A stretch of 6,974 nucleotides of DNA from an uncultured Rickettsiaceae bacterium (GCA_905479885.1 CAJQOE010000040.1:1-6974); one strand, 5' to 3'; shown: positions 1-5,819, counted from the stretch's first letter. The notes: a model not told the origin generated them from the letters alone. Numbers and translations: made by a program.

Positions 1-2
1 TA

Positions 3-197
3 ATACCTTCAAGCCTTTTCGTTCAGACACTAGATAATGAGCATGTAGAAGATATATTGGTTGGTGCCCTAGATGATGCCGTTGAAATGGCAAAAGATTT
101 AGATGTAACTTCTATAATAGAATCAGCAGCTGGTGGTGGGGTAGAAGGCGTTACTACTGCTCTTGTAGGAGTAGGCGTATTAGAAGACGCTGCATAA
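3..197 (+). CDS. C-terminal end of an unrecognised protein (5'-truncated by the window)
   Basis: An open frame enters from the left edge and closes at TAA 195-197, giving 64 visible residues that begin IPSSLFVQTLDNEHVEDI. The first part is acidic and amphipathic, with clusters of Asp and Glu. The last third is rich in Gly, Val and Ala (SAAGGGVEGVTTALVGVGV) and ends in LEDAA. That composition could be a short hydrophobic helix or a low-complexity tail, but no catalytic motif or known domain is visible. It is treated as real for three reasons: the frame is open all the way from the edge, codon usage matches the other genes, and a strong intrinsic terminator lies 32 nt after the stop in the correct orientation. 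The start codon and most of the protein lie outside the window, so no function is assigned. A minus-strand frame over the same bases is considered its shadow. Confidence 0.7.
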   Translation: MPSSLFVQTLDNEHVEDILVGALDDAVEMAKDLDVTSIIESAAGGGVEGVTTALVGVGVLEDAA

Positions 198-228
198 GGT
201 TTAATATTGTTAATAGGTATGGAGGCAG

Positions 229-266
229 AGGCATTTTGATAGTTGTATAATATCAAAATGCCTTTT
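229..266 (+). terminator. Rho-independent terminator of the left-edge gene
   Basis: A perfect 13-bp inverted repeat has arms AGGCATTTTGATA (229-241) and TATCAAAATGCCT (251-263) around a 9-nt loop. A run of four T (263-266) overlaps the end of the right arm. One A-T and one G-U pair can extend the stem at its base. The T run is on the + strand side only, so it mainly serves the gene ending at 197. The convergent ABC exporter gene ends at 299, so its transcript also reads into this hairpin and could be stopped less efficiently. Confidence 0.8.
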
Positions 267-298
267 GCAAAAGAAATTCAGCTAAAGCGTTGTTGATA

Positions 299-2065
299 TC
301 AGCAATGATTCCACAACATTTTGTATACATCCCCATCTTTTTGTAATTTTGAGTGTGACCCGTCTTCAACTATGTGGCCTTTGTTGAAAACTAGTATTCT
401 GTCCATATGCAGAAGTGTTGAAAGTTTATGTGCAATAATCAATACAGTTTTAGCTTGCATTAGGGTTTGTAGAGACGTTTGTATCAGGTGTTCTGTATGA
501 GCGTCTAGAGAGCTGGTAGCTTCATCTAATATTAGTATTGGGGCTTTTTTTAGGAACGCACGTGCGATGATTATTCGTTGTCTTTGGCCGCCGGAAAAAT
601 TATTACCTCTTTCGCCGCATATAGTATTATATCCATCGGGCAAAGTTAGTATAAAATCATGTATATGGGCAGATTTGGCTGCTTCGTATACTTCCTCGTT
701 ACTTGCTTCCATATCACCATATCGAATATTTTCCAAAATTGAGCGGTGAAACAATATAGGCTCTTGAGGGATAATGGAGATATTTTGTCTAAGGCTATTT
801 TGTGGTACTTTGCTAATGTCTCTTCCGCCAATTAAAATAGAACCACCATCAATATCATATAACCTAGAAATCATGCCTGCAAAAGTACTTTTTCCAGAGC
901 CAGAAAAACCAACTAATCCTACCCGTTCGTGTGCTTGTATAGTAATTGACTGGTTTTTAAATATGTTGTTGTTATTGCGGTATTTAAAGGTTACGTTTTT
1001 AAATTCTATTATCGGTTTTTTTATTTTTAATGGAGCTGCATTGATTTCGTCATGCATTCTATATTTTTTTAATAAGCTCATACTTTGGCTAAAGGAGCCA
1101 ATTTGTTCAAACAAATCTCCAAATGCTTGAGTTAAATCCCATATATTTTCGATTACAGAAACGCATAATGTAATGATTAAGATACATTGGCCAATCGAGA
1201 TTTCTAGATTGCTACGTAGCGTTATAATGTAATAAATCATTGCAGTAATCATTAGAGTACAAGATAGGCCTAGCGCATAGCGTAATTTAAGCATAAACCA
1301 TTGCATGTTCTGGTCGCTTATTACTCCTCTGTGTGTATAGGTTCTAAGATATTTGCTCTCATGTTTATAGGAGGAAAATATACGTATCGCAGAGATGTTA
1401 GCAACTGAGTCAACTATTTTTCCTGCAACTAGGGCTTTATCTTGGCCGTATAAGGTTGAATAATCATTTATAGTTTTTGCAAAATAAAGGCTGATGCCAA
1501 CAAACGATATAATCCAAGTTAGAAAGATTGCCGCAATATGAGAGTGCACTGTATATAAAGTTATAAGAGCAAATACTAATATTGATAATTGGCGTAGTAT
1601 TTTTTCACTACCATGTGCAAAAATCATTTCTATAGAACGTGCTGCTTCGGTTATTCTGTTGGAAATATCGCCAGCTAAGGTAGTTTGAAAAAACTGATGT
1701 TCATGATATTGTGTATAATCATAGAATTGTTCTATAACATTAGCTTTAATTTTAGGCATTGTTTTTAGGTACATGTAGTCATATATTCTCCATAAAATAT
1801 TCATACTTTCCCACCATAAAGCATATATTATAACCCATTTAAATAACATAGAGGCTAAATTGATGCTAGTTAGGTCTTGGTCGGAATAGGCTTCAATTTG
1901 ATCAGTAATGTTTTGTAAAAAAATACTATCGATGGAGGGCGTGATACCAGTGATAATTATAAATAGTACGAGTAAACAAGTTTGAATTTTTTGTGTGCTA
2001 AAAAGAAAATAAGCGCATTTATTCAGTATTTTCTGTAAGGACAGGTTTTTTTCTTGTGAATTCAT
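299..2065 (-). CDS. ABC exporter half-transporter (fused permease and ATPase), ABCB/MsbA-like
   Basis: The 588-residue product has the size and order of bacterial half-size exporters that act as homodimers in the inner membrane. The N-terminal half carries about six hydrophobic segments (near residues 29-50, 72-93, 157-175, 176-196, 264-284 and 290-312), with the cytoplasmic-loop signature HEHQFFQTTLAGDISNRI between the second and third. The ATPase domain starts near residue 350. It shows an A-loop Tyr362, Walker A GFSGSGKST (386-394), Q-loop Gln434, X-loop GERG (484-487), signature SGGQ (491-494), Walker B ILILDE with Asp514 and catalytic Glu515, D-loop SSLD (518-521) and switch His546. All catalytic residues are present, so it should be an active exporter. 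The substrate is not readable: lipid, drug or peptide are all possible, and the resemblance to MsbA is to the general fold only. The ATG at 2063-2065 is the first reasonable start and has no obvious Shine-Dalgarno. The gene stands alone, converging with the left gene and divergent from the 76-codon gene. Confidence 0.96.
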   Translation of the reverse strand: MNSQEKNLSLQKILNKCAYFLFSTQKIQTCLLVLFIIITGITPSIDSIFLQNITDQIEAYSDQDLTSINLASMLFKWVIIYALWWESMNILWRIYDYMYLKTMPKIKANVIEQFYDYTQYHEHQFFQTTLAGDISNRITEAARSIEMIFAHGSEKILRQLSILVFALITLYTVHSHIAAIFLTWIISFVGISLYFAKTINDYSTLYGQDKALVAGKIVDSVANISAIRIFSSYKHESKYLRTYTHRGVISDQNMQWFMLKLRYALGLSCTLMITAMIYYIITLRSNLEISIGQCILIITLCVSVIENIWDLTQAFGDLFEQIGSFSQSMSLLKKYRMHDEINAAPLKIKKPIIEFKNVTFKYRNNNNIFKNQSITIQAHERVGLVGFSGSGKSTFAGMISRLYDIDGGSILIGGRDISKVPQNSLRQNISIIPQEPILFHRSILENIRYGDMEASNEEVYEAAKSAHIHDFILTLPDGYNTICGERGNNFSGGQRQRIIIARAFLKKAPILILDEATSSLDAHTEHLIQTSLQTLMQAKTVLIIAHKLSTLLHMDRILVFNKGHIVEDGSHSKLQKDGDVYKMLWNHC

Positions 2066-2196
2066 ATATTAATTTGTTTGTTATAGAGACTAAAATACAG
2101 GAAAACACTACATGATTAACGCTAAAATTGATAGTAATTTATTTATATCTTAATAATAAATAATGCTAATTTATATAGAATAATTATTAACAACCC

Positions 2197-2225
2197 TTGA
2201 TTTTTGTGTTGAAATGTGTTATCAT
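2197..2225 (+). promoter_or_regulatory. Predicted sigma70-type promoter of the 76-codon gene
   Basis: TTGATT (2197-2202, four of six matches to the -35 consensus) is followed by exactly 17 bp and then TATCAT (2220-2225, five of six matches to the -10 consensus). Transcription would begin near 2232, leaving a leader of about 30 nt before ATG 2262. The hexamer TGTGTT occurs twice between the boxes, at 2205-2210 and 2215-2220, ten bases (one helical turn) apart. This is the best promoter in the window. It is prediction from sequence only. Confidence 0.6.
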
Positions 2226-2231
2226 AACACA
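2215..2231. promoter_or_regulatory. 17-bp perfect palindrome over the -10 box, probable operator
   Basis: TGTGTTATCATAACACA is a perfect inverted repeat with 8-bp arms around a single central C (2223). It completely covers the predicted -10 box TATCAT at 2220-2225 and reaches the expected start point. Two-fold symmetry of this length at this position is what a dimeric helix-turn-helix repressor site looks like. The single-base spacer makes an RNA hairpin unlikely, which favours a protein-binding site. The protein that would bind is not encoded in the window. Confidence 0.55.
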
Positions 2232-2261
2232 CTCAAGTAAATTAATCTTTAAGTGGATTCA

Positions 2262-2492
2262 ATGGTAGACTCTAAGAAATTACAAGATGCGGTAGAAGAG
2301 AAAGATATTTTTTCTAATATAGATTATATATGCAATTCAACTTCATTGATTGTAAGCTCTTTGCAAAAAGGGTTGGATGTAGCGCAGCTACCTAGCGGTG
2401 ATGTCATAGTTACAGAGATCAAAACTATCAATACTCAGTATAGCTGGAACGAAGCAAAACAAAGGATGATTAAAGTTAGTCAAACTCAATAA
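2262..2492 (+). CDS. Small hypothetical protein, 76 residues, possibly of a Rickettsiales-restricted family
   Basis: The product begins MVDSKKLQDAVEEKD and is soluble-looking, with no signal peptide or membrane segment. An acidic N-terminal helix-like part (residues 5-17) is followed by a stretch with NIDYICNSTSLIVSSL. Then comes a compact region reading GLDVAQLPSGDVIVTE and IKTINTQYSWNEAKQRM, which suggests a beta-hairpin followed by a basic helix. It recalls short Rickettsiales hypothetical proteins (possibly DUF2671), but that link is from memory and unverified. ATG 2262 is preferred as start; GTG 2253 in the same frame would add MDS. Neither has a convincing Shine-Dalgarno. A good promoter with an embedded palindrome lies just upstream and a weak terminator overlaps the stop, so it is probably a one-gene, regulated transcript. 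No function is assigned. Confidence 0.8.
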   Translation: MVDSKKLQDAVEEKDIFSNIDYICNSTSLIVSSLQKGLDVAQLPSGDVIVTEIKTINTQYSWNEAKQRMIKVSQTQ

Positions 2493-2508
2493 AGTTTGTA
2501 TTGTTTTT
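2481..2508 (+). terminator. Weak intrinsic terminator overlapping the stop of the 76-codon gene
   Basis: CAAACT (2481-2486) and AGTTTG (2493-2498) can pair as a 6-bp stem with a 6-nt loop that contains the TAA stop, followed by TATTG and five T (2504-2508). A competing 5-bp stem, CAATA with TATTG (2487-2491 and 2499-2503), sits directly against the T run. Both are short and A/T-rich, so termination may be partial. Confidence 0.35.
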
Positions 2509-2510
2509 AG

Positions 2511-2541
2511 TTGTCAAAAGGTCTCTATTCCCTACTATAAA
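2511..2541 (+). promoter_or_regulatory. Possible promoter of the large pentapeptide-repeat gene
   Basis: TTGTCA (2511-2516, five of six matches to -35) and TATAAA (2536-2541, five of six to -10) are separated by 19 bp, longer than the ideal 17. It follows the weak terminator directly and would give a leader of about 95 nt before ATG 2645. In such A/T-rich DNA -10-like hexamers are common (another TATAAA lies at 2614-2619), so this is only a candidate. Confidence 0.3.
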
Positions 2542-2551
2542 TCAAATTATT

Positions 2552-2576
2552 ATAATTAATTTATATAATTAATTAT
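2552..2576. repeat. A/T-only inverted repeat in the leader of the pentapeptide gene
   Basis: ATAATTAAT (2552-2560) and ATTAATTAT (2568-2576) are perfect 9-bp inverted arms around a 7-nt A/T loop. There is no following T run, so it is not a terminator. It could be an RNA hairpin or a protein site, but since it holds no G or C it may be a product of base composition. Confidence 0.3.
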
Positions 2577-2628
2577 CCCTTAAGTGCATTTCTTTATATC
2601 ATCTATATTAGAGTATAAAATAATATAT

Positions 2629-2634
2629 AAAGGG
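2629..2634 (+). promoter_or_regulatory. Weak Shine-Dalgarno-like AAAGGG before ATG 2645
   Basis: AAAGGG is the only purine-rich, G-containing run near this start. It lies 10 nt upstream of the ATG, slightly far, with a T-rich spacer between. It supports ATG 2645 as the true start but is not strong. Confidence 0.35.
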
Positions 2635-2644
2635 TTTTTTTATT

Positions 2645-5600
2645 ATGTCAAAAATATCAGAAGCATCACAGTTGCAAACCGCAGCGCAAAAAATTACAGC
2701 TAGTTTGCAACAAGAAGTTAAAATCGAAAAATATGTAATGTCTCAAGAAGCAATGAGTGCTTTTGTTGAGCATGTTCAGGCTGAAAAAGCTAAGGATGCT
2801 GAAGCTAATGTTTCCTTGGTGGATTATATCACAGAGAATTTCTACGCAGGGCAAAAGAATGTAGTGGTAGTACCAGATTTGTCTGGCCTTACTATTGGTA
2901 CTAAAATGGAATATGATAAGGTAGATAATATAACTACTGAAGATTTAGATAGAGAGCATGAAAGTTATTTAGATTTGTCAGGTGTGGATTTTACAGGTGC
3001 TAACATTAAGGGTGCGAAGTTTGAAGCGGTTAATTTAGCTAATGCTAGTTTTTGTGATACTGATCTAGCTGATGTTTCTTTTAACGATTGTTATATGTCT
3101 GGCGTTGATATGCGTGGTGCAGATATAAGCAATTGTAGCCTAAGCGAAACTGATTTAGAGGGCCGTTTAAGTTATAATAGTTCGCTGAAACCTGTGGAAA
3201 TATCCGAATTAGCAGTACATAGCAATCGTACTAGGTATTCCGGTATGCATTTTAGTACCTTGGAACCATTGATGCATCAATATAGAGACTCTAATGAAGT
3301 AATAGAAAAGCGTGCAGAAGCGCGTTATAATCAAGCCAAAGCTACAAAATTAGAGCTGCAAGAAGAAGCTATTGCAAAAAAACAGGAGCAAGTGAATGAA
3401 AAATATAAAACGTTGGGTAATTTGGAATATGTCATTGGTTCCAACGAAGAGTATAATACATTAACTGCAGAATTAGCTGAATTGCAGCAGCAAAAGAAGG
3501 CAACACAAGCATTATCTTTTGAAGAAGATTTTGATAAGAGAAATATCAAATATGTTATGCACCCTAGTGTAGCAGAGTTGCCATTGTTAATGGATGATGT
3601 GGGGCTCGTTAAATTTGATCCAGCTTACAAAAGAGGTAGTGATAAAGTTGCTCGAGATCAAGAAAAGCAGTATGTAAGACTCACTCGTGAAGATGCTGAA
3701 AGTTATATTGAGGCGATTAAAGAAAATCCTCAATTAACCATGAATGAGTTTGCTATAAGCAAGATGTCTGAAAAAGGCATTGACGCAACACCAGGTGCTA
3801 AAGTTATCGCCGATTTCTCTACTTATATCGAGAGCGGCAAGGGAGCTTTATATGCTGGGGTTGCCGTAGATTTATCAGACTTAGATTTTAGTAACGCAAA
3901 TTTGCAGGGAGCTTGTTTTGCGGGTGCTAACTTAGAAGGGGCAAAATTTAATGGTGCTAACCTAAATCTAGCTACATTCGAAGGAGCAAATTTACAAAAT
4001 GCAAAATTTGAAAAAACTACAGCGCGTGACGTAAACATGTTCGCAGCTAATATAGATGGAGCTGAGTTTAGTAGTGCAGATTTTGGTCGTGCTTATATGT
4101 CGCATTCTAGCGCGCAGGATGCGCAAGTATCTAAAACTAGCTTTAATTTTGCAGATATTAGAAATGGCACATGGGATGGAGCGCAGGTCAGTGGCTCAAC
4201 ATTTAATTATGCAGATTTAGAAGGGATTTCTCTTGCTAATGCAGTGATTAAACAAACATCTATGCAGCATGCCAACTTAGATAGATCTATCCTAGAAGGG
4301 TGTGAAATGATCAAGACAGACCTGACTAGCGCGCTTATGGCGGATGCTAGTGCTAGTAATTTAAAGCTAAAGGCATCAATTTTAAAGGATGTAGATGCTA
4401 GGGAAATAGATTTGTCAGGGGCAGAAATTGATGAATTATGTAAGCTAGAAGGTATTGATTTAGAAAATGCTATATTAAGAAAAATAGAAGCTGACAGGGT
4501 AAATTTTGTTGGCGCTAATATGAAAGGCGTTGAGGCTGTTGGTGCGCATCTAGAAGGAGCTGTATTAGAGGGAGTGGATATGCAATTCTCAAACCTAGAA
4601 GATGCAGTTATGAATGGGGTAAAAGCATCTGGTGTAGATTTGACTGGAGCAAACCTTACAGATATTCAAGCAAAAAAAGCCCAGTTGAAGAACGCTGTAT
4701 TAGAAGGAATAACTGGTCATAGGGCCGATCTAACAGAAGCAGTAATGGAAGGAGCTAACCTAAGAGGAGCTAAGATGCACGATGCTATCTTAGAGAGAGT
4801 TGATTTGAGAAACGCTGATTTACGTAATGCGGAGTTAGAAAACGCTAAATTAGCAGAAGCTCAAATGGAGAAAGCAAAAGTAAATGATGCTACTGATCTA
4901 CATGGAGCTGATGTCCAAGGGGTGAAAGGAAATTTAGAGCATGAGGACATTTCCGGTAAAAAAACAGAAATGTCTGCTGGAGAAAAGGTGCGCCGTGATG
5001 ACGAAGTTCATAAAGCTAAGCAAGTAGGTCCGGTTAGTAAGTTGTTTGGCAAGGTATGTAATACCGTTGGGCACTATACTCAAAAAGCTGGCGAAATCAT
5101 CAAACAACCATTTTCAGCAAAATGGGGGCGTATAATTGGTGCAGTCCTTGGGGCAGCAGTGACAGGATTGTTTGTAGCTAGTGTTGTCGCCACAGGTGGT
5201 GCAAGCTTAGTGGTTTTAGCTGCTGCTGTTGGCGGAGCCGCTTTAGTTGGTGCTGCATCTGGAGCTGTAGCCGGACATTACGCGGCTACAAAGATTGGCT
5301 TATCTGCTGCAGGCGATGCTGTGCGTGGCGCTGGTGAAGCGATAAGCGCAACAGGAAAGAACAATAGTATAAGCCCCGAACAAGCGGTGCTCTTAGAGGT
5401 AAACAAGCAAGCACAGGCTGCATATACTCCTGTTGAAGCACAGGTGTTGAGTGCAGATATAAACAAAGCTTTAGCGCAAGCTAGAGACGAAGCTAGAGAG
5501 GAAGCTAGAGCGGTGAAAATAATATTAGCGCAAAATGTGGCAAAAGAGGGAGGTAAAAAACCTGAGGTGCAAGACAAAGCAAAAGAAGGGAGTAAACAAC

Positions 5601-5722
5601 CGGCATTGCAAGCCAAAGCAACAGAAGTAGGAAAGCATATAGATAGTAGTGTTAAAACTTCGGTTAATGCTAGTAATGTTACTCCACCCGTTAAACAACC
5701 TAACAATGATAGGTCTAGGTAG
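2645..5722 (+). CDS. Large multidomain pentapeptide-repeat protein with a C-terminal membrane-hairpin-like segment
   Basis: This 1025-residue protein has no N-terminal signal peptide. In order it shows: (1) an N-terminal module (about 28-107) with SLVDYI and PDLS; (2) a short pentapeptide block (108-172); (3) a charged, Glu/Lys/Gln-rich coiled-coil-like spacer (about 212-290) and a linker with KFDP; (4) a second copy of the module (about 341-408) with LTMNEF and VIADFS; (5) a long pentapeptide block (409-760) of the A(D/N)LXX type, about 70 repeats; (6) a Gly/Ala-rich hydrophobic pair of segments (about 829-849 and 851-879); (7) a charged repetitive tail. Pentapeptide repeats fold as a right-handed quadrilateral beta-helix; some family members mimic DNA (Qnr, MfpA) and others are secreted effectors (PipB, PipB2). 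The anchor and size argue against a simple Qnr-type gyrase protector. A membrane-tethered scaffold or host-directed effector is an inference only. The paralogue at 5820 shares its architecture. Confidence 0.95.
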   Translation: MSKISEASQLQTAAQKITASLQQEVKIEKYVMSQEAMSAFVEHVQAEKAKDAEANVSLVDYITENFYAGQKNVVVVPDLSGLTIGTKMEYDKVDNITTEDLDREHESYLDLSGVDFTGANIKGAKFEAVNLANASFCDTDLADVSFNDCYMSGVDMRGADISNCSLSETDLEGRLSYNSSLKPVEISELAVHSNRTRYSGMHFSTLEPLMHQYRDSNEVIEKRAEARYNQAKATKLELQEEAIAKKQEQVNEKYKTLGNLEYVIGSNEEYNTLTAELAELQQQKKATQALSFEEDFDKRNIKYVMHPSVAELPLLMDDVGLVKFDPAYKRGSDKVARDQEKQYVRLTREDAESYIEAIKENPQLTMNEFAISKMSEKGIDATPGAKVIADFSTYIESGKGALYAGVAVDLSDLDFSNANLQGACFAGANLEGAKFNGANLNLATFEGANLQNAKFEKTTARDVNMFAANIDGAEFSSADFGRAYMSHSSAQDAQVSKTSFNFADIRNGTWDGAQVSGSTFNYADLEGISLANAVIKQTSMQHANLDRSILEGCEMIKTDLTSALMADASASNLKLKASILKDVDAREIDLSGAEIDELCKLEGIDLENAILRKIEADRVNFVGANMKGVEAVGAHLEGAVLEGVDMQFSNLEDAVMNGVKASGVDLTGANLTDIQAKKAQLKNAVLEGITGHRADLTEAVMEGANLRGAKMHDAILERVDLRNADLRNAELENAKLAEAQMEKAKVNDATDLHGADVQGVKGNLEHEDISGKKTEMSAGEKVRRDDEVHKAKQVGPVSKLFGKVCNTVGHYTQKAGEIIKQPFSAKWGRIIGAVLGAAVTGLFVASVVATGGASLVVLAAAVGGAALVGAASGAVAGHYAATKIGLSAAGDAVRGAGEAISATGKNNSISPEQAVLLEVNKQAQAAYTPVEAQVLSADINKALAQARDEAREEARAVKIILAQNVAKEGGKKPEVQDKAKEGSKQPALQAKATEVGKHIDSSVKTSVNASNVTPPVKQPNNDRSR
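2726..2965 (+). other. Module copy 1a (SL-D-Y-I / P-D-L-S) before the first pentapeptide block
   Basis: This covers residues 28-107. A helix-like part (YVMSQEAMSAFVEHVQ) leads into NVSLVDYI, then a hydrophobic strand VVVVPDLS, then a variable acidic stretch before the first pentapeptide LDLSGVDF. The same order recurs at 3665-3868, 5952-6125 and 6687-6893. It is the most divergent copy, with VDYI where the others have NEF and PDLS where they have IADLS or IADFS. Confidence 0.5.
2966..3160 (+). repeat. First pentapeptide block (about 13 repeats)
   Basis: Residues 108-172 follow a strict five-residue register, for example VDFTG, ANIKG, AKFEA, VNLAN, ASFCD. Leu, Phe, Met or Ile sits at the core position and small residues two positions before. 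Thirteen units give about three turns of beta-helix. Confidence 0.85.
3278..3514 (+). other. Charged coiled-coil-like spacer between the two helices
   Basis: Residues 212-290 are dominated by Glu, Lys, Gln and Ala with regularly spaced Leu, for example AKATKLELQEEAIAKKQEQV and TAELAELQQQKKATQAL. The region lacks pentapeptide character and probably forms long helices that separate or dimerise the two beta-helix domains. The paralogue has a charged Lys/Glu/Arg-rich segment at the same place. Confidence 0.6.
3665..3868 (+). other. Module copy 1b (L-T-M-N-E-F / V-I-A-D-F-S) before the long helix
   Basis: Residues 341-408 read KQYVRLTREDAESYIEAIK, then LTMNEFAIS, then AKVIADFS, and run into the pentapeptide start DLSDLDFSNANL. 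They align closely with residues 290-358 of the downstream paralogue (VPLSRKNLAEYLQRVK, LSLNEFAKE, QIIADLS, NLSGLDFSNADL). This shared segment is the clearest evidence that the two genes are paralogues. Confidence 0.65.
3869..4924 (+). repeat. Long pentapeptide block (about 70 repeats)
   Basis: Residues 409-760 form a nearly continuous five-residue register. Residues 411-595 give 37 pentapeptides in one phase (SDLDF, SNANL, QGACF, AGANL and so on). A single six-residue unit, DELCKL (596-601), shifts the phase by one. Residues 602-746 continue with 29 more, and another six-residue unit, NDATDL (747-752), comes near the end. The first part uses Phe and Leu at the core position, while the second part uses Met, Leu and Ala more. 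At four pentapeptides per turn this would be a rod of about 17 turns, much longer than Qnr or MfpA proteins. Confidence 0.9.
4448..4852 (+). repeat. Three 45-residue (135-bp) super-repeats inside the long helix
   Basis: Residues 602-646, 647-691 and 692-736 align as units of nine pentapeptides. Units 1 and 2 share LENAIL/LEDAVM, NFVGANM/DLTGANL, VEA/IQA and EGAVLEG/KNAVLEG. Unit 3 matches well at its start (ADLTEAVMEG) and then drifts. Conservation beyond the plain pentapeptide rule suggests growth of the helix by duplication of 135-bp blocks. Confidence 0.5.
5126..5284 (+). other. Gly/Ala-rich hydrophobic hairpin in the pentapeptide protein
   Basis: Residues 828-880 contain two hydrophobic stretches, GAVLGAAVTGLFVASVVAT and LVVLAAAVGGAALVGAASG, separated by GGAS and preceded by Lys and Arg. 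The spacing of Gly and Ala resembles glycine-zipper helices, which pack tightly in membranes. This would anchor the beta-helix to a bacterial or host membrane, or allow oligomerisation. Confidence 0.6.
5480..5511 (+). repeat. 12-bp tandem repeat encoding Ala-Arg-(Asp/Glu)-Glu
   Basis: The unit GCTAGAGASGAA occurs at 5480-5491 and 5492-5503, and its first eight bases recur at 5504-5511. It encodes the charged, helix-forming run ARDEAREEAR at residues 946-955, just before the 39-nt repeats. Confidence 0.6.
5537..5653 (+). repeat. 39-nt repeats (13 residues) in the C-terminal tail
   Basis: Three in-frame units lie at 5537-5575, 5576-5614 and 5615-5653. They encode VAKEGGKKPEVQD, KAKEGSKQPALQA and the decayed KATEVGKHIDSSV (residues 965-1003). 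The Lys-rich, Pro-containing tail is probably disordered. Copies one and two are the clearest, and copy three holds only its first half. Confidence 0.6.
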
Positions 5723-5750
5723 ATAACAAAAATTTGACGGAGTAAATAAA

Positions 5751-5768
5751 GTAAAAAGCTTATTTTAC
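5751..5768. repeat. Short inverted repeat between the two pentapeptide genes
   Basis: GTAAAA (5751-5756) and TTTTAC (5763-5768) form 6-bp arms around AGCTTA. No T run follows on either strand, so it is not a convincing terminator. The 97-bp gap therefore leaves open whether the downstream gene is co-transcribed. A second small inverted repeat, ACCAA/TTGGT, lies at 5793-5805, just before the next start codon. Confidence 0.25.
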
Positions 5769-5819
5769 GAGAGAGTATATAAAATAGTATAGACCAAAAC
5801 TTGGTAATCTTGCGGGTCA

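Noticed and set aside
23..256. 77-codon minus-strand frame at the left edge
   Set aside because: It overlaps both the terminator hairpin and the open + strand gene end, and its Ser/Thr/Pro-rich product looks like a shadow.
774..1130. 118-codon + strand frame inside the ABC exporter gene
   Set aside because: It lies opposite the ATPase domain, whose motifs are all intact on the minus strand; the + strand product resembles no family.
2150..2190. TTAATAAT and ATTATTAA inverted repeat in the divergent region
   Set aside because: The 25-nt loop and pure A/T arms make it likely to arise by chance in this base composition.
2253..2261. GTG 2253 as the start of the small gene
   Set aside because: ATG 2262 is in the same frame three codons later and is the more usual start codon. 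GTG has no Shine-Dalgarno, though it cannot be excluded.
3823..4038. 71-codon minus-strand frame over the start of the long helix
   Set aside because: Its apparent repeats (APSNVA, APLNFA, APSKLA) are the reverse complement of the pentapeptide codons, not an independent repeat protein.
299..5722. The ABC exporter as a dedicated secretion system for the pentapeptide proteins
   Set aside because: It is on the opposite strand, separated by an independent gene, lacks a peptidase or membrane-fusion partner, and no Gly-Gly leader or RTX-type C-terminal signal is seen. Adjacency alone is not evidence.
2645..5722. Qnr/MfpA-type quinolone resistance protein
   Set aside because: Those are about 180-220 residues and almost entirely beta-helix. 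This protein is five times longer with modules, spacer and membrane hairpin.
5734..5766. TTGACG and TATTTT as a promoter for the second pentapeptide gene
   Set aside because: The spacing is 21 bp, too long for a sigma70 promoter, and no better -10 lies at 16-18 bp.
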